Below, one piece after another: positions 47,201 through 58,560 of a stretch of DNA of 64,000 bases. Numbering within the stretch: the stretch's first letter is position 1; each line of letters begins with the position of its first letter. Origin of the DNA: Petrolisthes cinctipes (Eukaryota > Arthropoda > Malacostraca > Decapoda > Porcellanidae); assembly GCA_033782935.1 (NCBI GenBank), contig JAWQEG010003777.1, positions 122,001 through 186,000 on the forward strand. The letters run 5' to 3'. Position numbers and translations under genes: made by a program. The notes below the pieces were generated by a model that searched no databases, was not told where the DNA came from, and was given only the letters and a program-made list of their open reading frames with translations.

Positions 47201-48628
47201 TCTTGGAAATGTGGCATTTGCGGAGGAAATGCCATAGAAGAAAATAGTCTTAGAATTGTCTAGGTAATTTCTTCTATGGCATTTCCTCTGCAAATGCCCC
47301 ATTTCCAAGACAGGGCATATTCAAATGGAGCATTTTGAAATTAGCCTGACCTTACCTAACCTAACCTAGACCGCATCAGACTACCGGGACCTAACCTGGG
47401 CAAACTACCGGGAAATAACCGTGGTAAAGTACAGGAAATGACCGGGGCAAAATATGGTAAATATTGAATGAATTACCGTTATTGGGTACGGTTTTTCTAC
47501 CTTCATTACCCACTTATTTAGACCATTCTAAGACTATTTTCTTCTATGGCATTTTCTCTGCAAATGCCCCATTTTCCAAGATAGGGCTTATTCAAATGGG
47601 GCATTTTGAAATTAGCCTGACCTTACCTGACCTGACCTAACCTAACCTAGACCGCATCAGACTACCGGGACCTAACCTGGGCAGACTACCGGGACCTAAC
47701 CTGGGCAAACTACCGGGAAATAACCGTGGTAAAGTACAGAAAATGACCGGGACAAAGTACGGTAAATATTGAATGAATTACCGTTATTGCGTACGTTTTT
47801 TCTACCTTCATTACCCACTTATTTAGACCATTCTAAGACTATTTTCATCTATGGCATTTCCTCCGCAAATGCCCGATTTCCAAGATAGGGCATATTCAAA
47901 TGGGGCATTTTGAAATTAGCCTGACCTTACCTGACCTGACCTAACCTAACCTAGACCGCATCAGACTACCGGGACCTAACCTGGGCAAGTTACCAGGAAA
48001 TAATCGTGATAAAGTACAATAAATGACCGGGGTAAAATACTGGGACCTAGCCAGATCTGGTAACACTGCTGCAAAACGGTAATTCTTTCAATAAATACCC
48101 AAAGTACTGGGACCTAGCCGGATCTGGCAACACTGCTACAAAACGGTAATTCTTTCAATAAATACCCAAAATATTGGGACCTAGCCGAAACTGGCAACAC
48201 TGCTACAAAACTGTAATTCTTTCAATAAATACCAAATACCCTTGTGACTTGTTGTTAGATATTCTATGCCCCGCTCCACCAAAGGAAATGAGGATTATCA
48301 GTTGAAAAATTGAAGGAAATAATTAAGTCCCTTTAATTTCTATGGATCTTCTATAAGTTTACTGAATGCAATTAGCACCCACAACATCTGAAGACGACTA
48401 TAGTGAATATCATCCATACCCAATGTTCAAAACCTGCCAGTCACGAGCGATGCCGGGTGTGTCTTTTATCCCTTTAGCTCCTTTTATCTCGCCTCCTTCA
48501 CATACACACATATACATCCCCTCCACCATTGTCCTCTCTCACGTATACACTCATATATACTTCGGATTCATGGCTACATTAACTTACCTGAAAGTTGTGA
48601 GAGAGAAACTATATCGCTCAGTAGCCAT
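44265..48628 (-). CDS. PSMA2: Proteasome subunit alpha type-2 (20S core alpha2)
   Basis: Five exons: complement(join(44265..44439, 44662..44817, 45778..45919, 46399..46589, 48588..48628)). They give 705 nt and 234 aa, the same length as the human subunit. The start [13 protein letters not shown] is followed across the first junction by [16 protein letters not shown], the proteasome alpha-subunit signature that begins helix H0. Later segments [65 protein letters not shown] and the end [16 protein letters not shown] are diagnostic of alpha2. All introns are GT-AG and phase-consistent. The protein forms part of the outer heptameric ring of the 20S proteasome that gates substrate entry; it is not catalytic. 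Intron 1 (46590-48587) is packed with TTAGG-bearing repeats, and the intron between exons 3 and 4 holds a SINE-like insertion with a 14-bp target duplication. Confidence 0.98.
44943..45517 (-). mobile_element. Composite SINE-like insertion with 14-bp target-site duplication
   Basis: AGCAACTTTGATGT occurs at 44929-44942 and again at 45518-45531, exactly bracketing the insert. Read on the minus strand, it begins near 45517 with GCCCAGTGGGGCTGATTTTA and has an internal poly(T) run (about 45336-45359). A tRNA-like segment follows: TAGCTCTTGTGGTAACGTGG as A box and GGGATCAAAGCC as B box. It ends in a (CAA)n tail. Its first 200 bp or so also occur at 57612-57855. It lies in a PSMA2 intron, in the same orientation as the gene. 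Confidence 0.82.
47007..48233. repeat. Array of TTAGG-bearing repeats in PSMA2 intron 1
   Basis: One plus-oriented copy (47007-47265) faces several minus-oriented copies (about 47266-48060, roughly 310-bp period). Near 48040-48233 come three short tandem units containing GGTAATTCTTTCAATAAATA and CCTAGCCGGATCTGGCAACA. Shared landmarks with 16932-17362 are GCAGTGTTGCCAGATCCGGC, GGAAATGCCATAGAAGAAAA and (TTAGG)2-3. The head-to-head arrangement could fold into a long hairpin in the pre-mRNA. Confidence 0.85.
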
Positions 48629-49574
48629 TGTTGTTGCTGTTGTTGGACGCTTAGTGACCAAAACCTACGGAATCTCACTCACACGCTGACAAGAATCTAT
48701 TCAATCCGCATAGTAATAGAGCTTTATATAACCTCTTTATAATCTTGTATGCACTTATTGCACAAACAATTTAGTTACATTATTAATAAGCTATATAAGA
48801 AAAAATCCATAGTCCTTTAAAACAAAAACAAACTTTTATATCTGGTTCCCCAGAGGGCTACTGTATTTTTTCCTGTCGTTTACTAGCAATATTACTAGCA
48901 GTATTACGCTTACATGCATGATAGAATGGGAGAGGCTGTAAATATTTAGGTGATTCACCTCATAGCTTGAAATGAAGCCTCTTAGTTGTTAGTACTCTTA
49001 TTATTGAAAATGATCGAGTGGTAAAGGATGGACGAGGAGGTGATAGTTTCCTAAATAAAAAGGTGTCAAGCTCGCTCATGATATCTCATCTACAGTTTCA
49101 GTTTTAACAAGCATATGCCTATCTATAAAATAAGAAATACACTTTGCACACCCAACATCAGCCATCAATTTATGTAGCTAGTCTGAGGAACGGACCGTTG
49201 AAAATCTTACAGGTTCCAAATTGACTATGATAGTACAGTCATCAAGGAAAGTCTAGAGCCGTCTATTATTATTACATCTATTCTAGATGTCATCCAGGTG
49301 GTGAGGTTTGGATAAATTGGTATACTGTTTTGATAAAAGTAGAGAAGTATTGTGGGATAATCTTTGGAAGCGTTCCTCGAAACGAAATTTAATGTAAATC
49401 AGTAATCATATAGTAAACATAATTTGGAAATTAGTCTGACCTGACCTGACCTACCTACTAATATCCACTACCCCACTATTTTTAATACTTTAAGGCATAT
49501 TGTTGGTAGTGGTCAGTTAGTGTTAACAATATTGGACTTTTCATAGAGGATATTGGTTAACCCGGTAGTAATTA
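48629..49574. other. PSMA2 upstream region, no second gene seen
   Basis: It should contain the PSMA2 promoter and 5' UTR. There is no clear TATA box close to the ATG. A short CCTGACC/TTAGG-like fragment lies near 49430-49455. Confidence 0.4.
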
Positions 49575-50275
49575 AGGTAAGTATTGAAAGAATTACCGTT
49601 ATTGCATACGGTTTTTCTACCTTCATTACCCACTTATTTAGACCATTCAAAGACTATTTTCGGTATTTATTGAAAGAATTACCGTTTTGTAGCAGTGTTG
49701 CCAGATCCGGCTGGGTCCCAGTATTTTACCCCTGTCATTTATTGTACTTTATCACGATTATTTCCTGGTAGTTTGCCCAGGTTAGGTCCTGGTAGTTTGC
49801 CCAGGTTAGGTCCCGGTAGTCTGATGCGGTCTAGGTTAGGTTAGGTCAGGTCAGGTAAGGTCAGGCTAATTTCAAAATGCCCCATTTGAATATGCCCTAT
49901 CTTGGAAATGGGGCATTTGCGGAGGAAATGCCATAGAAGAAAATAGTCTTAGAAAGGTCTAAATAAGTGGGTAATGAAGGTAGAAAAAACGTACGCAATA
50001 ACGGTAATTCATTCAATATTTACCCTATTTTCTTCTAACTATGGCATTTCCTCCGCAAATGCCCCATTTCCAAGATAGGGCATTTTGAAATTAGCCTGAC
50101 CTTACCTGACCTTACCAACCTAACCTAGACCGCATCAGACTACCAGGACCTAACCTGGGCAAACCACCGGGAAATAACCGTGATAAAGTACAGGAAATGA
50201 CCGTGGCAAAATACTGGGACCTAGCCGGATCTGGCAACACTGCTACAAAACGGGAATTTTTTCAATGAATACTGT
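49575..50275. repeat. Second cluster of TTAGG-bearing repeats
   Basis: A plus copy (about 49660-50020) is followed by a minus copy (about 50025-50275) of the family seen at 16932-17362 and 47007-48233. Each keeps CAGTGTTGCCAGATCCGGCT, the GGTCCCGGTAGTCTG motif and two or three TTAGG units. Confidence 0.82.
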
Positions 50276-50304
50276 AATAATTAATATGTTTTCATAGAAG
50301 ATAT

Positions 50305-50990
50305 GGTAAATATTGCGATTATCTGCGTCCTCGATTTTCACACTTTCTCTCATCCTAAATCGCCCATTTCTTTTCGAGACTGTTATATTATATGGAAATA
50401 AGTAAAAACATGAATAACATTTGTATGTATTTACCTTTGTATGTATTTACTTTAAAATGGGAGTGCGGCTTACCTAGCTGGTTCCCGACTTCCCGCCACT
50501 GCTTGCAGTGTTGTCAGATACAGGAATACTTACATGTTTTAGGCAAATTTTGTCCACACTTGGGAAATTGTATGAAGAATGTTCAATTAATAGCCCAGTT
50601 GAGCAGGAAATTCAATCATTTAAAATTGGGTAAATAATTTTTTGATCACCGGACAAAATAACCTGACCTAACCTAACCTAACCTAGACTGTGGCTACCTT
50701 CGGGACCTAACTTAATGTCCTTCGGGACCTAACTTAGTGTCCTTTGGGACCTTTAAAAATTAAATAAATCCTATGGATAGGAGCTAAAAGTATCCCGATT
50801 GGGTAGGTCAAGCGTATTGTACACAAATGCGTGTTGGACCTTCCGTAATTTTGCCAAGGGGATCTGGTAGCACTGTCCGCCCGACCTCAGTTCGTCCCTC
50901 CGCTACAGAAATGTCATATCTTAAAATTGAAATATCTAGCAAAGAATACATTTCCACAAGATAATTCCACTGAGTATTGATAAAGGTTTA
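50305..50990 (+). mobile_element. TTGCGATTATCTG-end element, copy 1 (truncated)
   Basis: The left end is GGTAAATATTGCGATTATCT. The body matches the copies at 51524-52196 and 52825-53478 (GATTTTCACACTTTC, CCTGACCTAACCTAACC, TTCCACAAGATAATTCCACT). The right end is missing where it runs into the MITE at 51003. Confidence 0.7.
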
Positions 50991-51002
50991 TTTCTGAATT
51001 AT

Positions 51003-51380
51003 TTCCGAATTACACATGTGCGAAATATCTAATTTTCACTGTGATATACGTTCTTATGGTCAAATTTCCGTAAGATTGATATAGGTATTACCTTGCGCAA
51101 CTCCCAGTAGTCTGCTAGGGTTAGGTCCCGGTAGCCTGCCACGGTCCAGATTAGGTTAGGTTAGGTCAGATCAGGTCTGCCTAATTCTAAAACAAACTAA
51201 TACTATTTGTGCTTGCCAGAAATTGGAAAACCCGAGTTAACTTTTGCCAAAAGCTGGGTAATGGGGTATGGCCAAAACAGGATATTTGCACAATAAATGG
51301 ATTATAAAATCGAACAAATCACATGAAAAACTATAGGAAAAACTATATTTTGTCTGAAAATCTCATGTGTAACTTGGAAA
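51003..51380. mobile_element. MITE with TTACACATGTGCGA ends, copy 2, carrying a nested insertion
   Basis: The outer parts match 16496-16688. After GATATAGG the match breaks for about 180 bp (about 51086-51265) and resumes at TATGGCCAAAACAGG. The inserted piece contains GGTCCCGGTAGCCTGCC and TTAGGTTAGGTTAGG, so it belongs to the TTAGG-bearing repeat class. Confidence 0.72.
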
Positions 51381-51523
51381 ATTTACCATAATTTCTTTGT
51401 GTATTAGGGTAATTTTAATACCATAGCAGTACCAACAGGGATTGACTGTGTTACTGGGACAGCCAAACCAACATACCCAACTGAATTCATCCTTGACCAA
51501 AACAAATTACAGTAGATAAAACA

Positions 51524-52196
51524 TGGCTAATGTTGCAATTATCTGCACCGGCGAACTACTGGTTAGGTTAGGGTATCTTTATCAATACCCAGTGGAATTT
51601 TGTTGTGGAAATGTTTTCTCTGTTAAATATTTCAATTTTAGGATATGACTTATTTCTGTAGCGGAGGGATGAAATGAGGTCGGGGGCAGTGTTACCAGGT
51701 CTCCTTGGCGAAATTACGAGAGGGCTTGCGGGGCTACTTTTAGCTACTATCAACAGCATCTATTTTATTTTTAAAGGTCCCAAAGCACATTAGGTTAGGT
51801 CCTGAAGGTAGCCACTTTCTAGGTTAGGTTATGACAGGTCAAGTTATTTCGTCTGGTGATAAAAAAATTAATAGTCCAAATTTTAAATGATTGAATCACC
51901 TGACCAACTGGGCTCCAGGTACTTATTGAACATTATTCATACGATTTCCCGTGTGGACCTTAAATTAGCCAAAAACATGGAAGTATCCCTGTATCTGGCA
52001 ACACTGCACGAGGAGGTGAGATCCTGCTAGGAAAGCCGCGCTCCCATTTCAAAGCAAATACAAATAAATAATATACATGCTTTTTACATGTTTCCTCAAA
52101 ATAAAACAGTCTTCAAAATAAAAAGGGAAAATAAACGGGCGATTTCGGTTCCCAGAAAGTGTGAAAATCGAGGACACGGATAATCGCAATATTTAT
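51524..52196 (-). mobile_element. TTGCGATTATCTG-end element, copy 2
   Basis: Minus orientation. The ends are inverted (GGCTAATGTTGCAATTATCT at 51524; AGATAAATATTGCGATTATC read from 52196 on the minus strand). The body matches copies 1 and 3, including the TTAGG-type doublets and GTCCCAAAG-type segments. No coding sequence. Confidence 0.75.
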
Positions 52197-52824
52197 CTAA
52201 AACACTTCAAGACCTAAAGGTTCCTATCTCCCCAATGATAGGCCAAGGAAGAATGGTTGTTTTTTTTTTCCAGTGATCAGTGATATTTACCCCAATCCAA
52301 GCCCCAAGGTATTTTGTTGATCAGTCCAGCTATTATCTCCATTGATTTTTTTAATGATATCTTTCAGGAAACTAAGCATAAACTTGGGAAACTGTTACTG
52401 TTAACTTTTATATAGGTATTTGAATGCAAAGATGTAGGCAATAGTTTTGGGTTTGGGCTCCCTTTTTGATCAGAGCCAATGCTTTTTATCTCTTCTGATA
52501 TCTCTCCTCTCATTATTTCTTAGTGCTTACTGTCCTTCCTCTCGGTCTACTTCTTCCTTGTAGTACAAGTCTTTCTGGTCCAAGTACAGTTTTTCTTCGC
52601 CTGTATAAATAGCTACTGTCAGGAGAAATGCATCTCAAATACGATTTCATTAATTATTTTTTCATTGCCTAATGTGACTATATTTCATCAACCAACTGGA
52701 GATAACTGAATGATCAGCAAACTTGGCTTTTTTAAATAGTAAATACTTTTCTATAACCAAAATATTTATAACTGCTAAAAGGACCCATTATCCTTGTAAG
52801 TACTATTATTATTGAGTTAGAATA
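52197..52824. other. Intergenic, nothing recognised
   Basis: AT-rich sequence between two copies of the same element. No gene, RNA or repeat identified. Confidence 0.5.
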
Positions 52825-53478
52825 TGGGTAAATATTGCGATTGTTTGCTTTCTTGATTTTCACACTTTCAGGGAACCGAAATCACCCATTTCTTTTCCCC
52901 TTTTATTTTGTGCAAATACATAAAAAGCATGAACTGGTACATTACTTGTATGTACTGTATTTACTTTGAAACGGGAGCACGGGTTCTCGTCTCCGCATGC
53001 AGTATTGCTAGATACAGGGATATTTCCATTTATTATTGTAATTTTAAGGGAAGGGCCTGCAGGCAGTTGTGCAATAAGTAGCCCAATTGGATGGGAAATT
53101 CAATCATTTTAAATTAAGATAATGAATTTTTTGATAGCCAGATGAAACAACCTGACCTAACCTGGACTGTGGCAACCTTCAGGACCTATAAATATAAAAT
53201 AGATCATGTGGATAGCAGCCAAAAGTAGCCCTATTTGGTGGCTCAGGCGTAATGTGCACAACTGCCTGCAGGCCCTTTTGTAAATTTGCCGAGGAGACCT
53301 GGTAACACTGTCTGCCCGACCACAGTTTGTCCCTCTGCTTCAGAATTAAGTCGTATCTTAAAATTGAAATATCTAACAAAGAATACTTTTCCACGAGATA
53401 ATTCCACTGGGTGTTGATAAAGGTAACTGAACCTAACCTAACCAGTAGTTCGCTGGGACAGATAATCGCAATATTAGC
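52825..53478 (+). mobile_element. TTGCGATTATCTG-end element, copy 3 (complete)
   Basis: 654 bp. The left end is GGGTAAATATTGCGATTG and the right end (minus strand) is GGCTAATATTGCGATTATCT, an inverted terminus of about 20 bp. It carries internal CCTGACCTAACC and CCTAACCTAACCAG. It ends only 50 bp before the ATG of the next gene. Confidence 0.78.
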
Positions 53479-53528
53479 CAATTATACTGTACCTACATGT
53501 GTTTTTCTAACTTAAGCATTCCAATTTC

Positions 53529-55489
53529 ATGGCAGGACAAATGATGGAGACAGAGGTACAGATAATGGTGATTGCTGGAGGTTCATACTGGGACCACATC
53601 ATCCTCACACACAACACTGTCATTAGCAGCAGAAATGGCAGCTCTTCATTCAAGCTTAAAAATGATTTCCAAGCGAAAAATTGCACTGGAAACTCTGTAG
53701 CGGTTCGTGATAAATACATCAGAAATGAATGGGATAAAGATGAAGTTACTAACAACTATCAGTATCAGAAATATGAGGGACAGTTAGTGGCACAAATTTT
53801 ATGCAATGAATATATTGATTTTGAAACCAGACATCTTCAGTGCTTCAAACAGCATGTGTTATATAATACTCAGATGGATAATATTGGATATGGATCAAAA
53901 GGTTCAACTGCAAGAAAGAGTCCTATTACAAAATTTTCTGTGCATTATAAAACAGGAGGACAATATTTTGCTGTGTTCCTGCGTGAGTTACGAACATCTA
54001 AGACATATAGACAAATGGTTCTACAGAATTGGACAAATTGCCATTCTAAAGACTCACAAAGTGGAACAAGAAAGAAACTGATAATTCAATGGAAATTGAA
54101 AGACACTGTACCATATGTAATTGATTACCAGTGGTGCATCCGTATGAATCGATGTACGCAAGAGAGGCAGCAACTTGACAATTCCATGTCATGGCTGTCC
54201 ACCCTGGGAGGAGCGTGTTCAGCTCTGGGTGACTATAATGCAAGTTTTGCATTAATGGCAGGTACCATATCCCTGCAGCAGTTGGAGATTGCAATGCGTC
54301 TTGGGGATCACGGTATCATGTCAAGGTGTCGTCTTTATGCAGCAATTTCTTTCATCCAACAGTGTAAATTCAAAGTAAGTACCAGATCATTTACTTTTTT
54401 AATATATTTGTTGCAGTCATTAAGTTGTCATCCAGCTATAAACTATTGTACTTCTGTATTTGAAACTAGTGTTTGATGGCTTGCTTCACAGGCCAATAAC
54501 CCACTAAGCCCTCTGGGTTAACCTTCTTGATGATCATGAGCCATTGACACCCCTCACATATAGTATTGCGAACTGTCCATAGAGTTCATAACTAGGACAG
54601 TATGCCAGTGTCTGAGAAAATTATATGATGGTATATCATCATCTCTGAACTCATTTTCTCATGCCAAGTTAGCCATGTGGAGCCATTTTTAGCCAATAAG
54701 GCACAATACTTTAGCTGTGCATAGATGACCAGACATTAGCGCCGTATATTTGTTTAGATTGTAATGTTATCAGTTCACAGGTTTCTTTCATTGAGTGTTC
54801 TTTGACATTTTTTTTTTTTATTATATGGTACTTTAACATACTGTGATTCATAGCAGTCTCATTTTCATGTTTAATAGCAAAGAAAATCAAACTACAATTT
54901 TCTCTGTAAAATTTGGATTGATGGAAAAGTGAGAGTAGTTTCCAAACACATCATCTGCACTGTTTTCATTGATACTGCAGAATGGGTCTCCAGTATATGT
55001 AGGTCTCAATAACGCTCACTACGGTTTACAATCATTCAGTTTGTTCACTTATATGTGGATCCACAACAATACAGACAGAAACTCGAGACTCACACCTACT
55101 AGTTCTCAATATTTTATATCATAATGTGAGCTCACACATTACAGAAAGGTATTATCTTAGTGCCAGGAAATAGGGCCATGAACTGTACCACTATAAAAAA
55201 AAAAAAAAAAATTTACTTCTAAGGTTAGAATCCTAATACGTAAAAACAAAAATGAAAATTAAACTGCTAAGGTTAGAACCCTAATATATGTCAGAAACTT
55301 ACACTCTTTCTTCAGCTGGCTAAGAGCATCATCATTCAAGAGTACCATTGGCTGCAAAGCCTCCCAACTGACCTTCAGGACATCCGAATAGCCAACATGT
55401 GCCTCGGGATCTGGACCAAGCTAAAATATGAGAGGGCCATGCACCGCAACAAAGTCAAACAAGCCAAGTCATCCAGTATAGGCCTGTAA
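53529..55489 (+). CDS. Conserved uncharacterised protein, probable DUF4807/F58A4.6-like family
   Basis: Two exons, join(53529..54374, 55316..55489), 339 aa. The donor is AAA|GTAAGT and the acceptor TTCTTCAG|CTG, both in phase 0. The N-terminal two thirds has no motif I can name. It is rich in Lys, Gln and Tyr and has no signal peptide or membrane helix. The C-terminal part carries WLSTLGGACSALGDYNASFA, ISLQQLEIAMRLGD, SRCRLYAAISFIQQ, then in exon two LAKSIIIQEYHWL and IANMCLGIWTKLKYERA. The helical TLGGAxSALGD...RCxLYxAxSxIQQ pattern is what I recall of a metazoan family of unknown function (DUF4807, C. elegans F58A4.6). That name is from memory and unverified. The ATG at 53529 is the first in frame and lies 50 bp after a transposable element. 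The 0.94-kb intron shows nothing else. Confidence 0.8.
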
Positions 55490-55835
55490 CAAAATAGCAC
55501 ATCTAACTGGTGATCAAATCTAGGCACAGCCGTAGGTCATCTCTTCATAATTCAGTACAGTATTGTAAGCCCTAGTTATCCATCGCAGCTGAGGCCACAA
55601 AATGTACTGTGTACAGTATAATGAGGTTCTGACCCAATGCAGAATAGAGAATTAAAGATACACATTATCTATGGTATCCAGAAAGAATTTGAGTTTATTG
55701 CTTTGAGTCAAACAGGACACTTTAATTGATTTATCTTGAGACACCTGGAGCCACAGCGTTGTCATATTGAAATCCTTTGTGTAAAGGAATTTTGAAAATT
55801 TTTGAAGTTAGGGATCATGGTAGTAAACTATTAAT

Positions 55836-57769
55836 TTGTCCTGGAGTGGCGGCATCTACGTCGTGGGACCACCCCCAGGGCTACCAAGGAAGCTATGGGG
55901 GTGCGAGTTCCTGGGAACGGCTTCGGTGACCCAGGCAATTACCACACCCCTCACACAACTTCACATTTTTTCACCACCGAGAAATGATTCTCCGGCTGTC
56001 ATTTCTCAGCTTCACCTAGCCATAGACATTGAAAACAACCCAGGACCTACGAACAAACACACACGTCCGACATGCCCAAAACCCAGTAAACAGACAAAGG
56101 GTTCAGTTCAATGCAACTCTTACAAAAACTGGACCCATTTCACAAGTACAACTCTTGCCTCCAGAAAACACCACTCAAACCTGTCCCGCATGTCTCACAC
56201 CTCTACCAACACCAAAACCTTCATGAACCACTCCATCACTCCCACCTCCATCACCCATACTTCCAATACCATCATCCCTACCGCCACCATTATCTCCATC
56301 TCCATCCCCCCCAAAGATTTCTCCTCCTCACCCCCATGCAGCAGCACCTAACACACACAGCACACACAACATTAACATACTTCAATTAAACATTGATGGC
56401 ATCACACACACTTCATCACACAACATACGCAACACACAACACACATAAGACACCTACATTTCCCAACTTCACCACCATCAGATAAGACCGGGCCAATAGC
56501 AATGGCTGTGTACTCATCACCCTAGTCCACAAATCCCTTTACTACATAGAAACCAGTGCGCACCTCAAATCCCTTCTCCCTCACCACGACACCACTACAG
56601 AAATTCAAGCCATTAAAGTACGCACTGGCAAAACAACAAGTACTGTACTACAATAGTTAATCTATACATCCCCACTCAAGCCAGCCTGACAGTTCCACAA
56701 ATCACCAACAACCTAGACACAAACAGGGCTTGAAATCCTCTCCCAAACGGACAACCTCATTACATTAAATAACACTCGCCAACACACCCACATCCCTCAC
56801 CAAGCCCTCTACCAACCATCATCACCAGACATCACCTTCTGCTCCCCCAACTTGGCCCCCATCATGGAGGGTGGTCAGAACCCTTGACTCTGACCGTCTC
56901 CCAATTATAATCGCCACAAAAACAAGAATCACCCCAACTGGCCACAGACGCATACACCAACTACAATAAAGCCAACTGGGACATCTTCACTACCAAAACA
57001 GAAATCACTTTGAAATACTGAACAGTACAGCCATCACAGACATCAACACTACTGTACAAAAATTCAATACAATATTACAAATCGCAGACAACCAACACGT
57101 CCCGAAAAGAAATTCCAGGTCTCATCAGACAATGAGACACACTTAAACAGTCATCCCCAACTCCACTCACACAACACATTGTACACCATATACAAACACT
57201 AAATACACAAATAACAACAAAATTAAAGAACAGAAACCACTAAATTGGCAAAGGTTTGTCAACACACTTGATCACAAAAACACCAGCAAACTACAAAACA
57301 CTAAACACCATCACACTGTCCAACAGCACACTACACAATCACATGCAGCCATCATAACAACAAACACCATACCCTCAAATAAACAACAAGCAAACACCCT
57401 CATCCAGCATTTCTCTTATGTCAGTCACCTTCATTCTCAATCAGAAAACCGACGAGTCATCAGACGTAAGAAACATTTCCCCCCGACTCATATATATCAC
57501 CATTCATGCCCAAATCATCAAACAAATCACATCATCCACAACCTCAGTAACATCCACCTTAAACACCTTGGACCAAAAGGCATACAACACTTACTAACAT
57601 AGCAAACTACAGCTACACTGCCCAAGGGGGCTGACTTTAGTCTGTGAATATTTGCCTTCCCCCACAGGGCTAGAATAAAGATTGTTGTAGGATCTGGTCA
57701 CTTTCTAGTGGATTTGACGAGATCTGCCCACATGGATATTAAAATCCACGTGAGGTGTACTGCAACCGG

Positions 57770-57804
<35 letters not shown>

Positions 57805-58560
57805 CTTTCTCTCACTGCTGTGTGGACCGCCAGCACACAGGGGGTGCATTATCCCTGTCTTACTCCTTTCTTCCATTGGTGCATATGCACACACCCATGC
57901 ATACTTCATACTTCACCATCCCAATCTTTCGAATCATCCATACAATCCTTGACCCATTCCACCCATGTCCATCCACTCCCTTCCACACCCACGGAGACAC
58001 CAACAGCGCACACCCTTCCTTTACTCTCCTCATTCAGACCCCTCCCTCCATTCCCTCCCACATTCCACCACTCCACATCCTTTCACATGTGTCTCCGTCA
58101 CTCCCATCACATCTACTCTTCCTTTCTTGAAACATTCTACAACCTCTCATCTCTAGGTCACATCCGTCATCCCATTCACATTCACAGTTACCACTCTCAT
58201 TCACCAGTCCATCCAAAACACCCTGCTGCATGCACGACCTCCTGACATCCACCCATCAGAATCCTCCCTTCCCCGTGAGGACAGAGTCCACCTGGCCAGG
58301 CTGCGATGTGGCCACCACATGGCACTTCTGACATATCAGAAGAAGCTAGATGGAGCCATTGTTGAGATACCTGTCTGGGATGCAACACAGCATCCCATTC
58401 AATTAAACTCATTATGGAAGACTGCAACACACACGACACTCGCCAACAACACAACATACACTCACTGAGGGCACTGTGGGAAAGCCCGGTTCAACCCATG
58501 ACCTTCCTCTGGAGCTAGGGGCTGCTTGGTCAGACAGCTTGAGGAATTTCAACAACTATT
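55836..58560 (+). mobile_element. Degenerate non-LTR retrotransposon with a 2A-like motif
   Basis: An open frame from 55836 to 56351 contains DIENNPGP at 56025-56048, the 2A ribosome-skipping signature. A Cys/His-containing stretch follows (CP...KPSKQTKGSVQCN), partly shifted in frame, like the zinc-finger region of such elements. A broken frame starting NILQLNIDGI at about 56376 looks like the beginning of an apurinic endonuclease domain; HKSLYYIETSAHLKSLLP is another piece of it. The central reverse transcriptase is missing. A C-terminal stretch near 58257-58550 contains LPREDRVHLARLRCGHHMAL and RALWESPVQPMTFL, typical tail sequences of these elements. Many stops and frameshifts make it inactive. 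Confidence 0.7.
57612..57855 (+). repeat. Segment shared with the PSMA2-intron SINE-like element
   Basis: GGGCTAGAATAAAGATTGTT, GATCTGGTCACTTTCTAGTG and the segment up to a poly(T) run (about 57773-57804) and GGACCGCCAGCACACAGGGG match 45517-45275 read on the minus strand. Here it occupies the place of the missing reverse transcriptase inside the non-LTR element. Confidence 0.75.

Noticed and set aside
47266..48233. CRISPR-like regular repeats
   Set aside because: The genome is eukaryotic, and the units are long diverged transposable-element copies without uniform spacers.
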